A program made the position numbers and the translations under genes. A stretch of DNA of 64,000 nucleotides from Bin87 sp965219925 (GTDB lineage Bacteria; Chloroflexota; Dehalococcoidia; Lucifugimonadales; UBA3495). The notes below the pieces were generated by a model. The model did no database searches. It saw nothing but the letters and a program-made list of their open reading frames with translations, and was not told the DNA's origin. Positions 8,695 to 17,585 of the stretch are shown here, in pieces (position 1 is the first letter of the stretch; each line of letters starts with the position of its first letter). The DNA is taken from assembly GCA_965219925.1 (NCBI GenBank), contig OZ244795.1, positions 1,550,001-1,614,000 of the forward strand, read 5' to 3'.

Positions 8695-10149
8695 ATGATG
8701 CACGATGCTCAACAGATAGATCTGCCCCGCGGATGGGCGTGGGCCACGTTTGGCGAGTTGACCGACAACTTCGACGGTAGGCGGGTTCCGGTAAAGGCGA
8801 AAGACCGGGTTCTAATGCGGGGACCTTATCCGTACTACGGCGCCTCCGGTGTTATAGATTCGGTTGATGGGTACCTGTTCGACGGTGATTACCTTTTGGT
8901 GACAGAAGACGGCAATCTGTTATCGAAGTCACACCAAATTGCGTTCACTGCAAAAGGAAAGTTTTGGGTCAACAACCACGCCCATGTAGTTCATCCGCTT
9001 GGTGATGTGCCGATCGTCTACCTCCAGCATTTCATTAACTGCACCGACTTGCAGACCTACGTTACCGGCACAACGCGGCCGAAGCTCACTCAAGCAGCAC
9101 TGAATCGTATCCCTGTCCCCCTTCCGCCCCTCGCCGAGCAGCGGCGCATTGTTGCGGAGATTGAGAAGCAGTTCACGCGGCTGGATGCGTCGGTGGCGGC
9201 GCTGCGGCGGACGCAGGCTAATCTGAAACGCTACCGGGCCAGCGTCCTGCGGGCGGCCTGCTCGGGTGAATTGGTGCCTACGGAGGCGGAACTGGCCCGC
9301 GCCGAGGGTCGGGAGTACGAGCCGGCCGGCGTCCTGCTGGAGCGCATCCTGGCGGAACGTCGGGCGCACTGGGAGGCGCAGGAGAAACGGCGGGGCAAGT
9401 ACAAGGAGCCGACCGCGCCCGATACGTCCGACCTGCCCACGCTGCCAGAGGGGTGGGCGTGGGCATCGTTTGATGCCTTGACTCGCAACTTTGACGGAGT
9501 ACGAGTGCCTGTCAAAGCCGAAGATAGGGCGGAGATGCAAGGCTCTTATCCATACTATGGCGCGTCAGGGGTTATCGATAGCGTGAACAATTTTCTGTTT
9601 GACGGTAGATTTTTATTAGTCGCAGAAGACGGAGCGAATTTGTTGTCACGTTCCACTCCCATAGCATTCATAGCACATGGGCAATTCTGGGTGAATAACC
9701 ATGCTCACGTAGTGCAAACTTTCGGAACGTTACCCCTGTCTTATGTCGAAAACTATATCAACGGGCTAGATCTTCAAAGATATGTAACGGGAACGGCTCA
9801 ACCTAAATTGACGCAAGCGGCACTCAACCGTCTATCCGTTCCCCTTCCTCCGCTTGCTGAGCAGCGCCGCATCGTTGCCGAGGTAGAGCGGCGGCTGTCG
9901 GTCATCCAGCAGGCCGAGGCGGCGGTGGACGCCAGCCTGCAACGGGCCGAGCGGCTACGCCAGAGCATCCTGAAACGCGCTTTCTCCGGCGAGCTGGTGC
10001 CGCAGGACCCGGACGACGAGCCGGCGTCGGTCCTGCTGGAACGCATCCGCGCCCAGCGCGAGGCGGAGCAAGCGGCGGCGGCCACGACGAAAAAGCGGCC
10101 GGCGCGACGACGGCGGCAGAACCCCACCCGTAAAGAGGCAGCCGCATGA
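8695..10149 (+). CDS. hsdS: type I restriction enzyme, specificity (S) subunit with two near-identical TRDs
   Basis: A 484-residue S subunit with two target-recognition domains, about residues 11-150 and 251-400. Each is followed by the conserved helical spacer that begins LPPLAEQRRIVAE. The two TRDs share long identical runs such as PYYGASGVIDSV, FWVNNHAHVV and PKLTQAALNR, and look about two-thirds identical by eye. S subunits normally carry unlike TRDs that read two different half-sites, so this one should read the same half-site twice in inverted orientation. The TRD DNA, especially 9480-9830, is visibly more AT-rich than the spacer DNA, suggesting acquisition by exchange. The stop overlaps the hsdM start. 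Confidence 0.93.
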   Translation: MMHDAQQIDLPRGWAWATFGELTDNFDGRRVPVKAKDRVLMRGPYPYYGASGVIDSVDGYLFDGDYLLVTEDGNLLSKSHQIAFTAKGKFWVNNHAHVVHPLGDVPIVYLQHFINCTDLQTYVTGTTRPKLTQAALNRIPVPLPPLAEQRRIVAEIEKQFTRLDASVAALRRTQANLKRYRASVLRAACSGELVPTEAELARAEGREYEPAGVLLERILAERRAHWEAQEKRRGKYKEPTAPDTSDLPTLPEGWAWASFDALTRNFDGVRVPVKAEDRAEMQGSYPYYGASGVIDSVNNFLFDGRFLLVAEDGANLLSRSTPIAFIAHGQFWVNNHAHVVQTFGTLPLSYVENYINGLDLQRYVTGTAQPKLTQAALNRLSVPLPPLAEQRRIVAEVERRLSVIQQAEAAVDASLQRAERLRQSILKRAFSGELVPQDPDDEPASVLLERIRAQREAEQAAAATTKKRPARRRRQNPTRKEAAA

Positions 10150-11648
10150 CCACGGCATCAACCATTGGGCAGAAGCTCTGGAACTACTGCGACGTGCTGC
10201 GCGGGGCCGGCCTGTCCTACGGCGACTACCTGGAGCAACTCACTTACCTCATCTTCCTCAAGATGATGCACGAGCGGAGCCAGCCTCCCTTCACGCTGCT
10301 GACCGACTATCAACCGCCGCCGATCCCCGAGGGTTACGACTGGCCCAGCCTGCTGGCTCGGGATGGCGCCGAGCTGGAAGCCCACTACCGGCGTACGCTG
10401 GAAACCCTGTCCGCTCAGAGCGGCACCCTCGGCGTGATCTTCAGCAAGGCGCAGAACGCGATCCAGGAACCGGCCATGCTGACCCGGCTGGTGAAAGAGC
10501 TCATCGACAGCGAGAACTGGCACGCGCTCAGCGCCGACGTCAAGGGCGACGCCTACGAGTCGCTGCTGGAGCGCAACGCCCAGGACGTGAAGACCGGCGC
10601 CGGCCAGTACTTCACGCCGCGTCCGCTGATCCAGGCCATCGTGGAGGTGATGCGCCCCGGGCCGGACCTGACCATCTGCGATCCGGCCTGTGGCACCGGC
10701 GGGTTCCTGCTGGTCGCCCATGAATACATCGCCGGCAATTACCGCAACATGAGCAGCGACCAGAAGGCTCACCTGCAAAACGATGCCCTGCACGGGTGGG
10801 AGATCGTGGACAGCGCGGCGCGGCTGGGCGTGATGAACCTGTACCTGCACGGCGTCGGCGGCGACCGGACTAACATCGTCGTGGACGACAGCCTGCGGGC
10901 GCAGCCGAGCGACCACTACGACATGGTGCTGACCAATCCGCCCTTTGGCCGCACGTCCACGCTAACCTACGTCAACGCTGAGGGAAAGACGGGGCGGCAG
11001 AGCCTGGTAGTGGAGCGGCCCGATTTCTGGGCCTCCACCGGCAACCGGCAATTGAGCTTTCTCCAACACGTTCGCACGCTGCTGAAGATCAACGGCAGCG
11101 CGGCCATCGTGCTGCCCGACAACGTTCTGTTCGAGGGCGGGGCCGGCGAGACCATCCGCCGCCGGCTACTGCAGGAGTGCGACGTCCACACCCTGCTGCG
11201 GCTGCCCACCGGCGTGTTCTACGCCCAGGGGGTCAAGGCCAACGTGCTGTTCTTCGACCGCAAGCCGGCCAGCGAAACGCCGTGGACGCGGGCGCTGTGG
11301 ATCTATGACCTGCGCACCAACCAGCATTTCACGCTGAAAACCAACCCGCTGACCCGGGCGCACCTGGACGACTTCGTGTCCTGCTACCGCGCCGATGACC
11401 GGACGCAGCGGGAGGAGTCGGAACGGTTCCGCCGCTTCACCTACGAGGACCTGACCCAGCGCGACAAGACCAACCTGGACATCTTCTGGCTCCGTGACGA
11501 GAGCCTGGAGGATTCAGAAAACCTGCCCCCGCCCGACGTAATCGCCGAAGAGATCATGGAAGACCTTCGCGCCGCGCTGGAACAGCTGGAGGAAATCGCG
11601 GCAGATTTTGGAGCGGAGACAGAGACATCGGAAATTGGGCCTGTTTAA
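10146..11648 (+). CDS. hsdM: type I restriction enzyme, DNA adenine methyltransferase (M) subunit
   Basis: A 500-residue N6-adenine methyltransferase. An N-terminal helical HsdM domain precedes the SAM-binding motif DPACGTGGF at 179-187 and the catalytic NPPF at 264-267. It modifies the adenine in each half-site chosen by HsdS and is needed with HsdS for restriction. The ATG overlaps the hsdS stop by four bases, so the two genes are translationally coupled. Gene order here is R - small genes - S - M. The frame is intact and of usual length. Confidence 0.95.
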   Translation: MTTASTIGQKLWNYCDVLRGAGLSYGDYLEQLTYLIFLKMMHERSQPPFTLLTDYQPPPIPEGYDWPSLLARDGAELEAHYRRTLETLSAQSGTLGVIFSKAQNAIQEPAMLTRLVKELIDSENWHALSADVKGDAYESLLERNAQDVKTGAGQYFTPRPLIQAIVEVMRPGPDLTICDPACGTGGFLLVAHEYIAGNYRNMSSDQKAHLQNDALHGWEIVDSAARLGVMNLYLHGVGGDRTNIVVDDSLRAQPSDHYDMVLTNPPFGRTSTLTYVNAEGKTGRQSLVVERPDFWASTGNRQLSFLQHVRTLLKINGSAAIVLPDNVLFEGGAGETIRRRLLQECDVHTLLRLPTGVFYAQGVKANVLFFDRKPASETPWTRALWIYDLRTNQHFTLKTNPLTRAHLDDFVSCYRADDRTQREESERFRRFTYEDLTQRDKTNLDIFWLRDESLEDSENLPPPDVIAEEIMEDLRAALEQLEEIAADFGAETETSEIGPV

Positions 11649-11707
11649 CCGCGGCCAAGTTTGTCTCTGGAAATGTTTTCAATCGCCAGCTCATCAACTC
11701 CAACCTT

Positions 11708-13990
11708 ATGGTCTCCGTAAATTGGAATGACATTCGCCCCTTGAACGGGTCGCAGAACGCCGGGTTCGAAGAGATCTGCGCCCAGCTTGCGCGACTTGGA
11801 CACCACAGCACGCGAAGTTCACCCGCACCGGGAATCCTGACGCCGGGGTCGAATGCTACTGCATTTTGCCGAACGGCGATGAGTGGGGTTTGCAGGCCAA
11901 GTATTTCGTCGCTCAACCGGGAGAAACCCGATGGCGTGAATTTGGCCAGTCCGTCAAAACTGCGCTCGCGAAACATCCCAACCTCAAGCGCTACTTCATT
12001 TGCGTTCCGGTCGCCCGAGCCGACGCACGCGTCACGGGTCGTACATACGCCATGGATCGTTGGAACCAACGTGTTCAGAAACGGGTGGGCTGGGCGCAAC
12101 AACGCAATATGCAGGTTGAGTTCGTGTGGTGGGGCGCCTCGGAACTGGCGGAAAGACTTTCTCAACCCCAGCAGATCGGACGACTGTATTACTGGTTTGG
12201 CAATCATGGCTTCGATCAAGACTGGTTTCACGAACACCTTGCTGAAGCCATCGACGCCGCTGGTCCTCGATATAACCCTCAGCATCACGTCGAACTAGAC
12301 ATCGCCGAATCTTTAGAAGACTTCGCGCGTACCGTTGGCTCATTCAATTGGATCAAATCACTCGCTATCGACGTGCGCCACAGGGGCCAGTATCTCAGAC
12401 ATCTAAGGTCAGATGACCATCAGCCATTGGACATACCGGCGCTTCAACCCCTGTTGGTCGCGGTAGATTCGGTCTTGGACGCATTCAGGACACTGGAATT
12501 CACCGCCGCGGATGAACTGGAAGTGCAACCTATTCAGCAGGCGCTCGTTCGGGCAAACGTTATCGCAGACGAAGCTCAAGCCGCGGTCAGGGAGCTTCAG
12601 CGCGAATACGAAACCCAACGAGACGATGGCGAGGAAAACCCACGGTATGCGAGGAATCCTTACTCTCGCGTAACCGGGGATATCCGCGGCCTGCAAACGG
12701 AACTTGATAACGCAGATTACGGACTCAGCGAATCATCAAGCGTAGCAAACAGTTGGCTGATGATTCTCAAGGGTCGCGCAGGCACCGGCAAGACACACTT
12801 AAATGTGCGATTTTGCCAGCAGGCGAATTTACGCAGGGGGCACCGGCCGTCCTCTTGATGGGGCAGCATTTCACCACAACGGGTGATCCTCGGGCTCAAT
12901 TGCTGGAACAGGTCGGGATGCATGGGGAAACCCCCGACACGTTCGTCGGGGCGTTGGAGGCAGCCGCCCAATCGGCCAATTCCCGCGCGCTGTTGATGAT
13001 CGACGCGGTAAATGAAGGTAGCGGTCGCGACATCTGGTTGAACCGTCTCGCGGCGTTCTTGTCCCGTGTTGAGCGCTCGCCATGGATTGCCACCGTACTT
13101 TCCGTCCGGAGCACTTACGAACGGTCGATAATCCCGGAGCACGTTGGGGAGCGCGCTGCGTCCGTCACGCATTCGGGTTTCAGTGGCCGTGAGTACGAAG
13201 CGGCGCGCATATATTTCGAACATCACGGCATTGAATTCCATTCAACGCCGATCTTGTATCCGGAATTTGCGAATCCTTTGTACCTGAAAACGATATGCCA
13301 TGTACTATAGTCTCAGGGGAGACACGCCTGCCAAGCGGGCGTCAGGACGTAACCAGGGCCTTTCGATTCTCCCTCTCCCCTTGTGGGAGAGGGCTGGGGT
13401 GAGGGGTATAGTCTGCCGCAGGATAGTTCCCTATCTCACACCTTCACCCTCACCCTAACCCTCTCCCATCAAGGGAGAGGGGATTTCTTGTAAAACCGAA
13501 AGGCCCTGGGATGTAACCGCCGTACTGGATTCATTTGTTGACGTCGCACACGAACAACTGGCCGATCGGCTGGATTACGATCCGAAGAATAACTTGGTTA
13601 GCGTTGCGCTCAAGAGACTGGCCGAGAGATTCCTCGAAACCGACAATCACTGGCTAATCAGGGAAGACGCAGTACGGGTAGTGAACTGCGTCCTTCCCAG
13701 AAGAGATTTCAGCCGTTCGCTGTATCGCGGGATGGTGGACGAAGGAGTACTGCTGGAGGATATGCGGCGGCCGCGCGACGGCGACTCACGCGAAATCGTA
13801 TCAATTGCGTTTGAACGCTTCGCCGATCACATCGTTGCCGACGCGATCATGCAAAAGCATTTGGACAGAAATAGTTTGTCTATGATGTTCGAAAGCCTGC
13901 CTCTGCGGTGGAGGCGTCCCGTCAGGGGGCTCTTGCACTTGTTCGGTGGCAAAGTGGCGGGATTGATCGACAGGAGCGACTCATTGATCA
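11708..13990 (+). pseudogene. broken STAND-type NTPase with N-terminal PD-(D/E)XK nuclease domain (Avs-like defence gene)
   Basis: The pieces assemble into one protein read in three frames. 11708-11800 gives NWNDIRPLNGSQNAGFEEIC. After a shift near 11800 comes FTRTGNPDAGVECYC and EWGLQAKYF, an Mrr-like nuclease core with QxK. A central region and a Walker A GRAGTGKTH (about 12775-12795) follow. After a second shift near 12800 comes the Walker B LLMIDAVNEG. Family B MITE 13354-13508 then interrupts the gene, and coding resumes to about 13990, where an IS21 remnant truncates it. The C-terminal sensor region expected in such proteins is missing. Placement directly after hsdM suggests a defence island. 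The resemblance to Avs/AVAST antiphage NTPases is an inference from domain order, not a database match. Confidence 0.7.
13354..13508. repeat. MITE family B, copy 1 (155 bp)
   Basis: The ends are CAGGGCCTTTCG and CGAAAGGCCCTG. The interior consists of two inverted arms rich in CTCTCCC / GGGAGAG. Flanking repeats GGACGTAAC (13345-13353) and GGATGTAAC (13509-13517) are a 9-bp target duplication with one later mismatch. It sits inside the NTPase pseudogene: the codons for D-V-T occur on both sides. Confidence 0.92.
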
Positions 13991-13992
13991 AC

Positions 13993-14321
13993 GTCGCAGT
14001 TTTCCAACCCCTCCGCCATCCGCCCGTCGATGTACTCGGTGTACGGATCCAGCTTCGACCCTCTTGGTGGCCGCGCCTTCGGCCGCATGGCCTCCGGCGA
14101 TTGCAGATACCGGCGCACCGTGTTCCGCGATACCTCCAGCTCCCTGGCGATCTCCCGGATCGAATGGCCAGCGCCTTTCATCTCGTATATCTCTTTCACT
14201 TGACCCACCTTTAGCAATGTGTCTGCGGCACCTCCGTCGAGTATCCGCGGATGATGCCACTACTTTCGGCTGGGTCAATTCCATTTCGGCGTTTTTGCAC
14301 ATTCTAATGTCGGCGATGACA
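13993..14321 (-). mobile_element. IS21-family remnant: left end plus start of istA
   Basis: Read on the minus strand, the fragment starts with a terminus TGTCATCGCCGACATTAG (up to 14321) and non-coding leader. It then encodes the start of IstA (MLKVGQVKEIYEMKG, and the helix-turn-helix HSIREIARELEVSRNTVRR) before it breaks off around GLENC at about 13993. The catalytic domain and istB are gone. The same portion of a diverged copy is present at 41237-41511. The right boundary abuts an IS5 transposase fragment, so the two are nested. Confidence 0.82.
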
Positions 14322-14712
14322 GGGATTCCAGGTGGGCGTTGATTTCCTCCAGCAGGCCCTGGCCCAGGCTGCTCTTTTCCAGCAGATGACGAAAGTTGAG
14401 GATGGTGGTCTCGTCGGGCAGGGGCCCTGAGAGCCTCAACCCCACGAACCGCCGGACCGGCTCGGACTCGTAGAGCAGGTCCTCCATGCCGGGGTGCTCA
14501 AATTGTAGAAAAGCTGGACACAGTGTGTTCTCAACATGGCGGACAGAGGATATAGAGGGCGCCCCCTCCGGCCTTTGGGTAGAAGGGACGGATGCGGTCC
14601 TCCAGCAACTTACAGGGAATCAGGCCGTCCATCCGCTCCAGGAACACTTCCCGGCGAGTCTTGCGCCTCTTGCCCTGGTATTCCAAGTCAGCAAAGCTTG
14701 CTTGGTCCATAC
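14322..14712 (-). pseudogene. IS5-family transposase N-terminal fragment
   Basis: Minus-strand translation begins MDQASFADLEYQGKRR at 14712 and reads RREVFLERMDGLIP and EDRIRPFYPKAG. It then loses frame near 14550, and continues with HCVQLFYNLS and MEDLLYESEPVRRFVGLRL followed by LPDETTILNFRHLLEK. This is the N-terminal DUF772 part of an IS5-type transposase. The DDE domain is absent: coding stops exactly where the IS21 end begins at 14321. Inactive. Confidence 0.85.
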
Positions 14713-14943
14713 AACCTCATCCTCGGTCAGTATTAGGCTCTCCAGCTTGACTATGCCACATCACCACGGACTTGTTCAGAGGATTTTTAGGAAAGCGGCG
14801 CCCGTTGGCAGGCCCGGGAGAAGGGCCCGGGCGCCAGCGGTCAGTCCCAAGTGGATGAAGCGCCGTTTTACGGGTAGAATGGCCATCATGCAAATCCGCC
14901 CAGGAGCAACCAATGCAGCCAGGCGATATCCCCGGGCAAGCCA
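14713..14943. other. non-coding interval, no gene seen
   Basis: Leader of the lost IS5 element and the upstream region of the DUF805 pseudogene. A hairpin GGCCCGGG..CCCGGGCGCC lies near 14812-14835. No supported gene. Confidence 0.4.
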
Positions 14944-15664
14944 ATGATGACCCTGCAGGACTCGGTCAGGACTTGTATTCGCAAGTATGCCGACTTCAGC
15001 GGGCGGGCCACCCGGGCCGAGCACTGAAGGTGGGTGCTGGCTACCAATATTGTCAGCCTGATGCTCAGTGGTGTGGACATTTCCATAGGCTCCCTGGCCG
15101 ATTTGGATGTCTACACTCCCTTTCAATCTATATCTGGGTTGGCGATTCCGATCCCCAGCCTTGCGGTGACTGCCCGCCGCTCGCACGACATAGGCAAGAG
15201 CGGCTGGTGGCAATTGCCCCGGATAGCAAAGGGAGTATTGGGGGCTATCCTGTTGGCAACTGGGGCGATTGGCCTGTGGTACATGACTTTAGTATTTTCC
15301 GGTGGTAGCAACTCTGGCAACTTATCACTAGGCAGTGTTGACATTTTGAAACTCATTCCGTCATTCCAGCGAAAGCCGGAATCCATAGGTCGTAAGGTGA
15401 ACAAATCGAAAACGTTATTAACGAATTCGGTCATTGGATTCCCGCGAAAGCGGGAATGACGAGAAATGTCAACACAACCTAATCCTCGGTCTAGCTTTTG
15501 CTGCCTTCTTTGTGGGGTTGGCCATATGTGCAGGTTCGATTACATGGATGCTGATTTGGCTGGTCAAACAGGCCAAGCAGGTTCAAACCAATAAGGTTCC
15601 GACCCGCGAGCATGGGACGAGCCGCAGCCGCCCGCATACCCTGTTCTGTAATGGGGTTGCGTGA
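14944..15664 (+). pseudogene. DUF805 inner-membrane protein gene, broken by a stop codon and a MITE
   Basis: Starting at ATG 14944 the frame reads RKYADFSGRATRAEH, then TGA at 15025-15027 where family members have Trp (F-GR-TR-E-W), then RWVLATNIVSLMLSG and the DUF805 signature AVTARRSHDIGKSGWW. Further membrane segments follow until a family D MITE (15331-15479) interrupts after NLSL. Removing the MITE and one TA joins the frame to ILGLAFAAFFVGL and ends at 15664. DUF805 proteins are small multi-spanning membrane proteins of unknown role. Two independent lesions make expression of a full product unlikely. Confidence 0.85.
15331..15479. repeat. MITE family D, copy 1, flanked by TA
   Basis: The ends carry GTGTTGACATTT and AAATGTCAACAC. 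The interior is a hairpin of TCATTCC / GGAATGA type. TA dinucleotides at 15329-15330 and 15480-15481 mark the target duplication. Copies lie at 45482-45656 and 52644-52817. Confidence 0.85.
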
Positions 15665-15687
15665 AAAGAAATTGTTGGAGACAAGCA

Positions 15688-16098
15688 ATGCCAAAGATAA
15701 TCCCGGTACCCGATGAACTCAGCCAGCCCTTCTGGGACGCGGTGAACGAACAGCGCCTAGTCCTCCAGAATTGTACCGCCTGCGACAAGCTCCAGTACCC
15801 GCCCCAGGCGGCTTGCCAGGTGTGCGGCTCCGCCGATGGGCTGGAGTGGAAAGAGCTAGAAGGCAAGGGCCACGTCGCCACCTACATCGTCATCGAGGAC
15901 GGCCGCCTCAACCGTCGGATGCCCGACCAGCCCTACAATCTTGCCCTTGTGACGCTGGACCAGGACCCCACTGTGAACTTCTACTCCAACCTGCCGGGCG
16001 TCCCGGCCTACCAGGTGCCGGTGGGCGCGGCCGTGGAGGTTACCTTCGAGGAAGTGGCCCCCGGCCAGTTGATACACGAGTGGCGGGTGGTGGAATAA
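15688..16098 (+). CDS. DUF35 Zn-ribbon / OB-fold protein, partner of the thiolase-like protein
   Basis: A 136-residue protein with a rubredoxin-like zinc ribbon, C29-x2-C32 and C43-x2-C46, followed by an OB-fold with GKGHVATYIVIEDG. This is the DUF35 (Zn-ribbon plus OB-fold acyl-CoA-associated) architecture. The ATG at 15688 is chosen because TTGGAGACAAGCA gives a good ribosome site and the homologous part starts there; an in-frame GTG at 15661 is less likely. It lies 52 bp upstream of a thiolase-like gene, the usual partner. In actinobacterial steroid degradation the DUF35 domain of ChsH2 binds the thiolase-like Ltp2 to form an aldolase; a similar complex is likely here, with unknown substrate. 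Confidence 0.88.
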   Translation: MPKIIPVPDELSQPFWDAVNEQRLVLQNCTACDKLQYPPQAACQVCGSADGLEWKELEGKGHVATYIVIEDGRLNRRMPDQPYNLALVTLDQDPTVNFYSNLPGVPAYQVPVGAAVEVTFEEVAPGQLIHEWRVVE

Positions 16099-16150
16099 CC
16101 ATTATTGAAAATTCGCGCTTATTCGCGGATAAGCTATAAAAGGACGGACT

Positions 16151-17467
16151 ATGACCAGCAGCAATAACTTCCAGTGGCGCAGGGACCGGGACGGCCTGGG
16201 CGTGTGGGAACACCGGGGCAAGGTGGCCGTCGTCGGCTATGGCCATTCGCCGGTGGACCGGCGGTGGGACGGCGAGAACCTGGATACCTCCCTGGGCGCT
16301 TACACGATCATGGCCTGCGAAAAGGCCATGGAGCAGGCCGGAGTCACCATTGACCAGGTGGACGGCATCGTCTGCTGTGACAGCCACATCGCCGGCGGCA
16401 GCGGCGGGTCTGCCTCCCAGTGGGCGCCCCGTCCCTACTTCGACCCACCCTACGACACGGAGTACGGCCTGACTCTGATTAACCCCCAGTGGCTCATCAA
16501 CACCATGGGCTTCAAGAACGTCAAATTTGCCCCCACCGGGGTGCCGACCATCGGCGAGATGATGGGCATGGCCTCCCAGGCCGTGGGCGACGGTGTTTGC
16601 TCTACCTGCCTGGTCATCTATCCCACCGGCAACATGGAAGGCCGCTACCGGCGAGGCGGCGAGAATGCCGACGACTACGCCCGGGGCGCACGCCAGTGGA
16701 CCGTGCCCTGGGGCAACCACGGTGGCAACGACTTCATCAACATCTTCCCCCACAACCAGTACTGCCTGAAGTACGGCGGCGAACATGACGACCTTGCCCC
16801 CTTTGTCATCAACCAGCACAAGAACGGGATGCTCACCCCCTGGGGGTACAACTACAACCACGGCATTGAACTCATATCGGTGGAAGACTACAAGACCTCC
16901 CGGTACATCTTGAATCCTTTGCGCATCTGGGACTGCGACCGTCCCGTCAACGCCTCGGCGGCCTACCTGTTCACCACCGCCGAGCGGGCACGTGATATGA
17001 AATCCCAGCCCGTGTACGTGCTCAACCATTCCCAGCACAACTTCCGGTTCCGAACCACCCAGCCCGACCTGGACGAAGTGGAGATGTGGACCGACCGGCA
17101 GGCCGCCCGCATGTACGAAGGCGCCGGCTTGGGCCCCGCCGACGTGGACATCTTCAACCCCTACGACGGCTACTCCATAATGGCCCAGTTCTTCCTGGAA
17201 GGCTTCCAGTGGCACGGGGTCAAGCGGGGCGATGCCTTTGCCTTCTACGCCGGCGACATCAGCGTCAAGGGCCCCCACCCCTTCAGTTCCAGCGGCGGCA
17301 ACCTGGGCAACGGTCGCACCCGCACCGCCATGTACACCGACAGCATCGAGCAACTCCGGGGCGCCGCCGGCGACCGCCAGGTAACCGTGCGAGCCGAGAC
17401 CGCCCTGTGCGCCTTCACCACCCCCAGCAACGGTGGCTGGCTGATGCTGGGCAAGTACCCTTCGTGA
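16151..17467 (+). CDS. thiolase-like (SCP2/Ltp2-type) protein
   Basis: A 438-residue protein of the thiolase superfamily, non-condensing lipid-transfer type. It has an N-terminal GKVAVVGYGHSPV, a central AMEQAGVTIDQVDGIV and a C-terminal FNPYDGYSIMAQFFLEG and SSSGGNLGNGRT. At the place where true thiolases carry the nucleophilic Cys (CxSG-like) the sequence reads APTGVPTIGEMMG, so thiolysis or Claisen chemistry is unlikely. Retro-aldol cleavage of an acyl-CoA, as in Ltp2, is a better guess. The start follows AAAAGGACGGACT. It is transcribed with the DUF35 gene upstream. Confidence 0.88.
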   Translation: MTSSNNFQWRRDRDGLGVWEHRGKVAVVGYGHSPVDRRWDGENLDTSLGAYTIMACEKAMEQAGVTIDQVDGIVCCDSHIAGGSGGSASQWAPRPYFDPPYDTEYGLTLINPQWLINTMGFKNVKFAPTGVPTIGEMMGMASQAVGDGVCSTCLVIYPTGNMEGRYRRGGENADDYARGARQWTVPWGNHGGNDFINIFPHNQYCLKYGGEHDDLAPFVINQHKNGMLTPWGYNYNHGIELISVEDYKTSRYILNPLRIWDCDRPVNASAAYLFTTAERARDMKSQPVYVLNHSQHNFRFRTTQPDLDEVEMWTDRQAARMYEGAGLGPADVDIFNPYDGYSIMAQFFLEGFQWHGVKRGDAFAFYAGDISVKGPHPFSSSGGNLGNGRTRTAMYTDSIEQLRGAAGDRQVTVRAETALCAFTTPSNGGWLMLGKYPS

Positions 17468-17509
17468 TGATTCAGGGAACGACGTGAAGATTCAGGGAAG
17501 CTCGTAACA

Positions 17510-17585
17510 ACGTCATTCCGGCCTGCGCCGGAATCCAAAAACCCAGCAATGTAGATTCCGGCTTTCGCCGGAATGACGGCCCGCC
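17510..17585. repeat. hairpin repeat of the GTCATTCCGG type
   Basis: CGTCATTCCGG..CCGGAATCC and GATTCCGGC..GCCGGAATGACG form a REP-like paired structure just after the thiolase-like gene. Similar hairpins lie inside elements D and F. It may act as a terminator as well as being a repeat. The following 350 bp to 17935 hold no gene that I can support. Confidence 0.6.

Noticed and set aside
16040..17353. 437-codon minus-strand ORF
   Set aside because: Antisense to the thiolase-like gene; Val/Gly/His-rich shadow.
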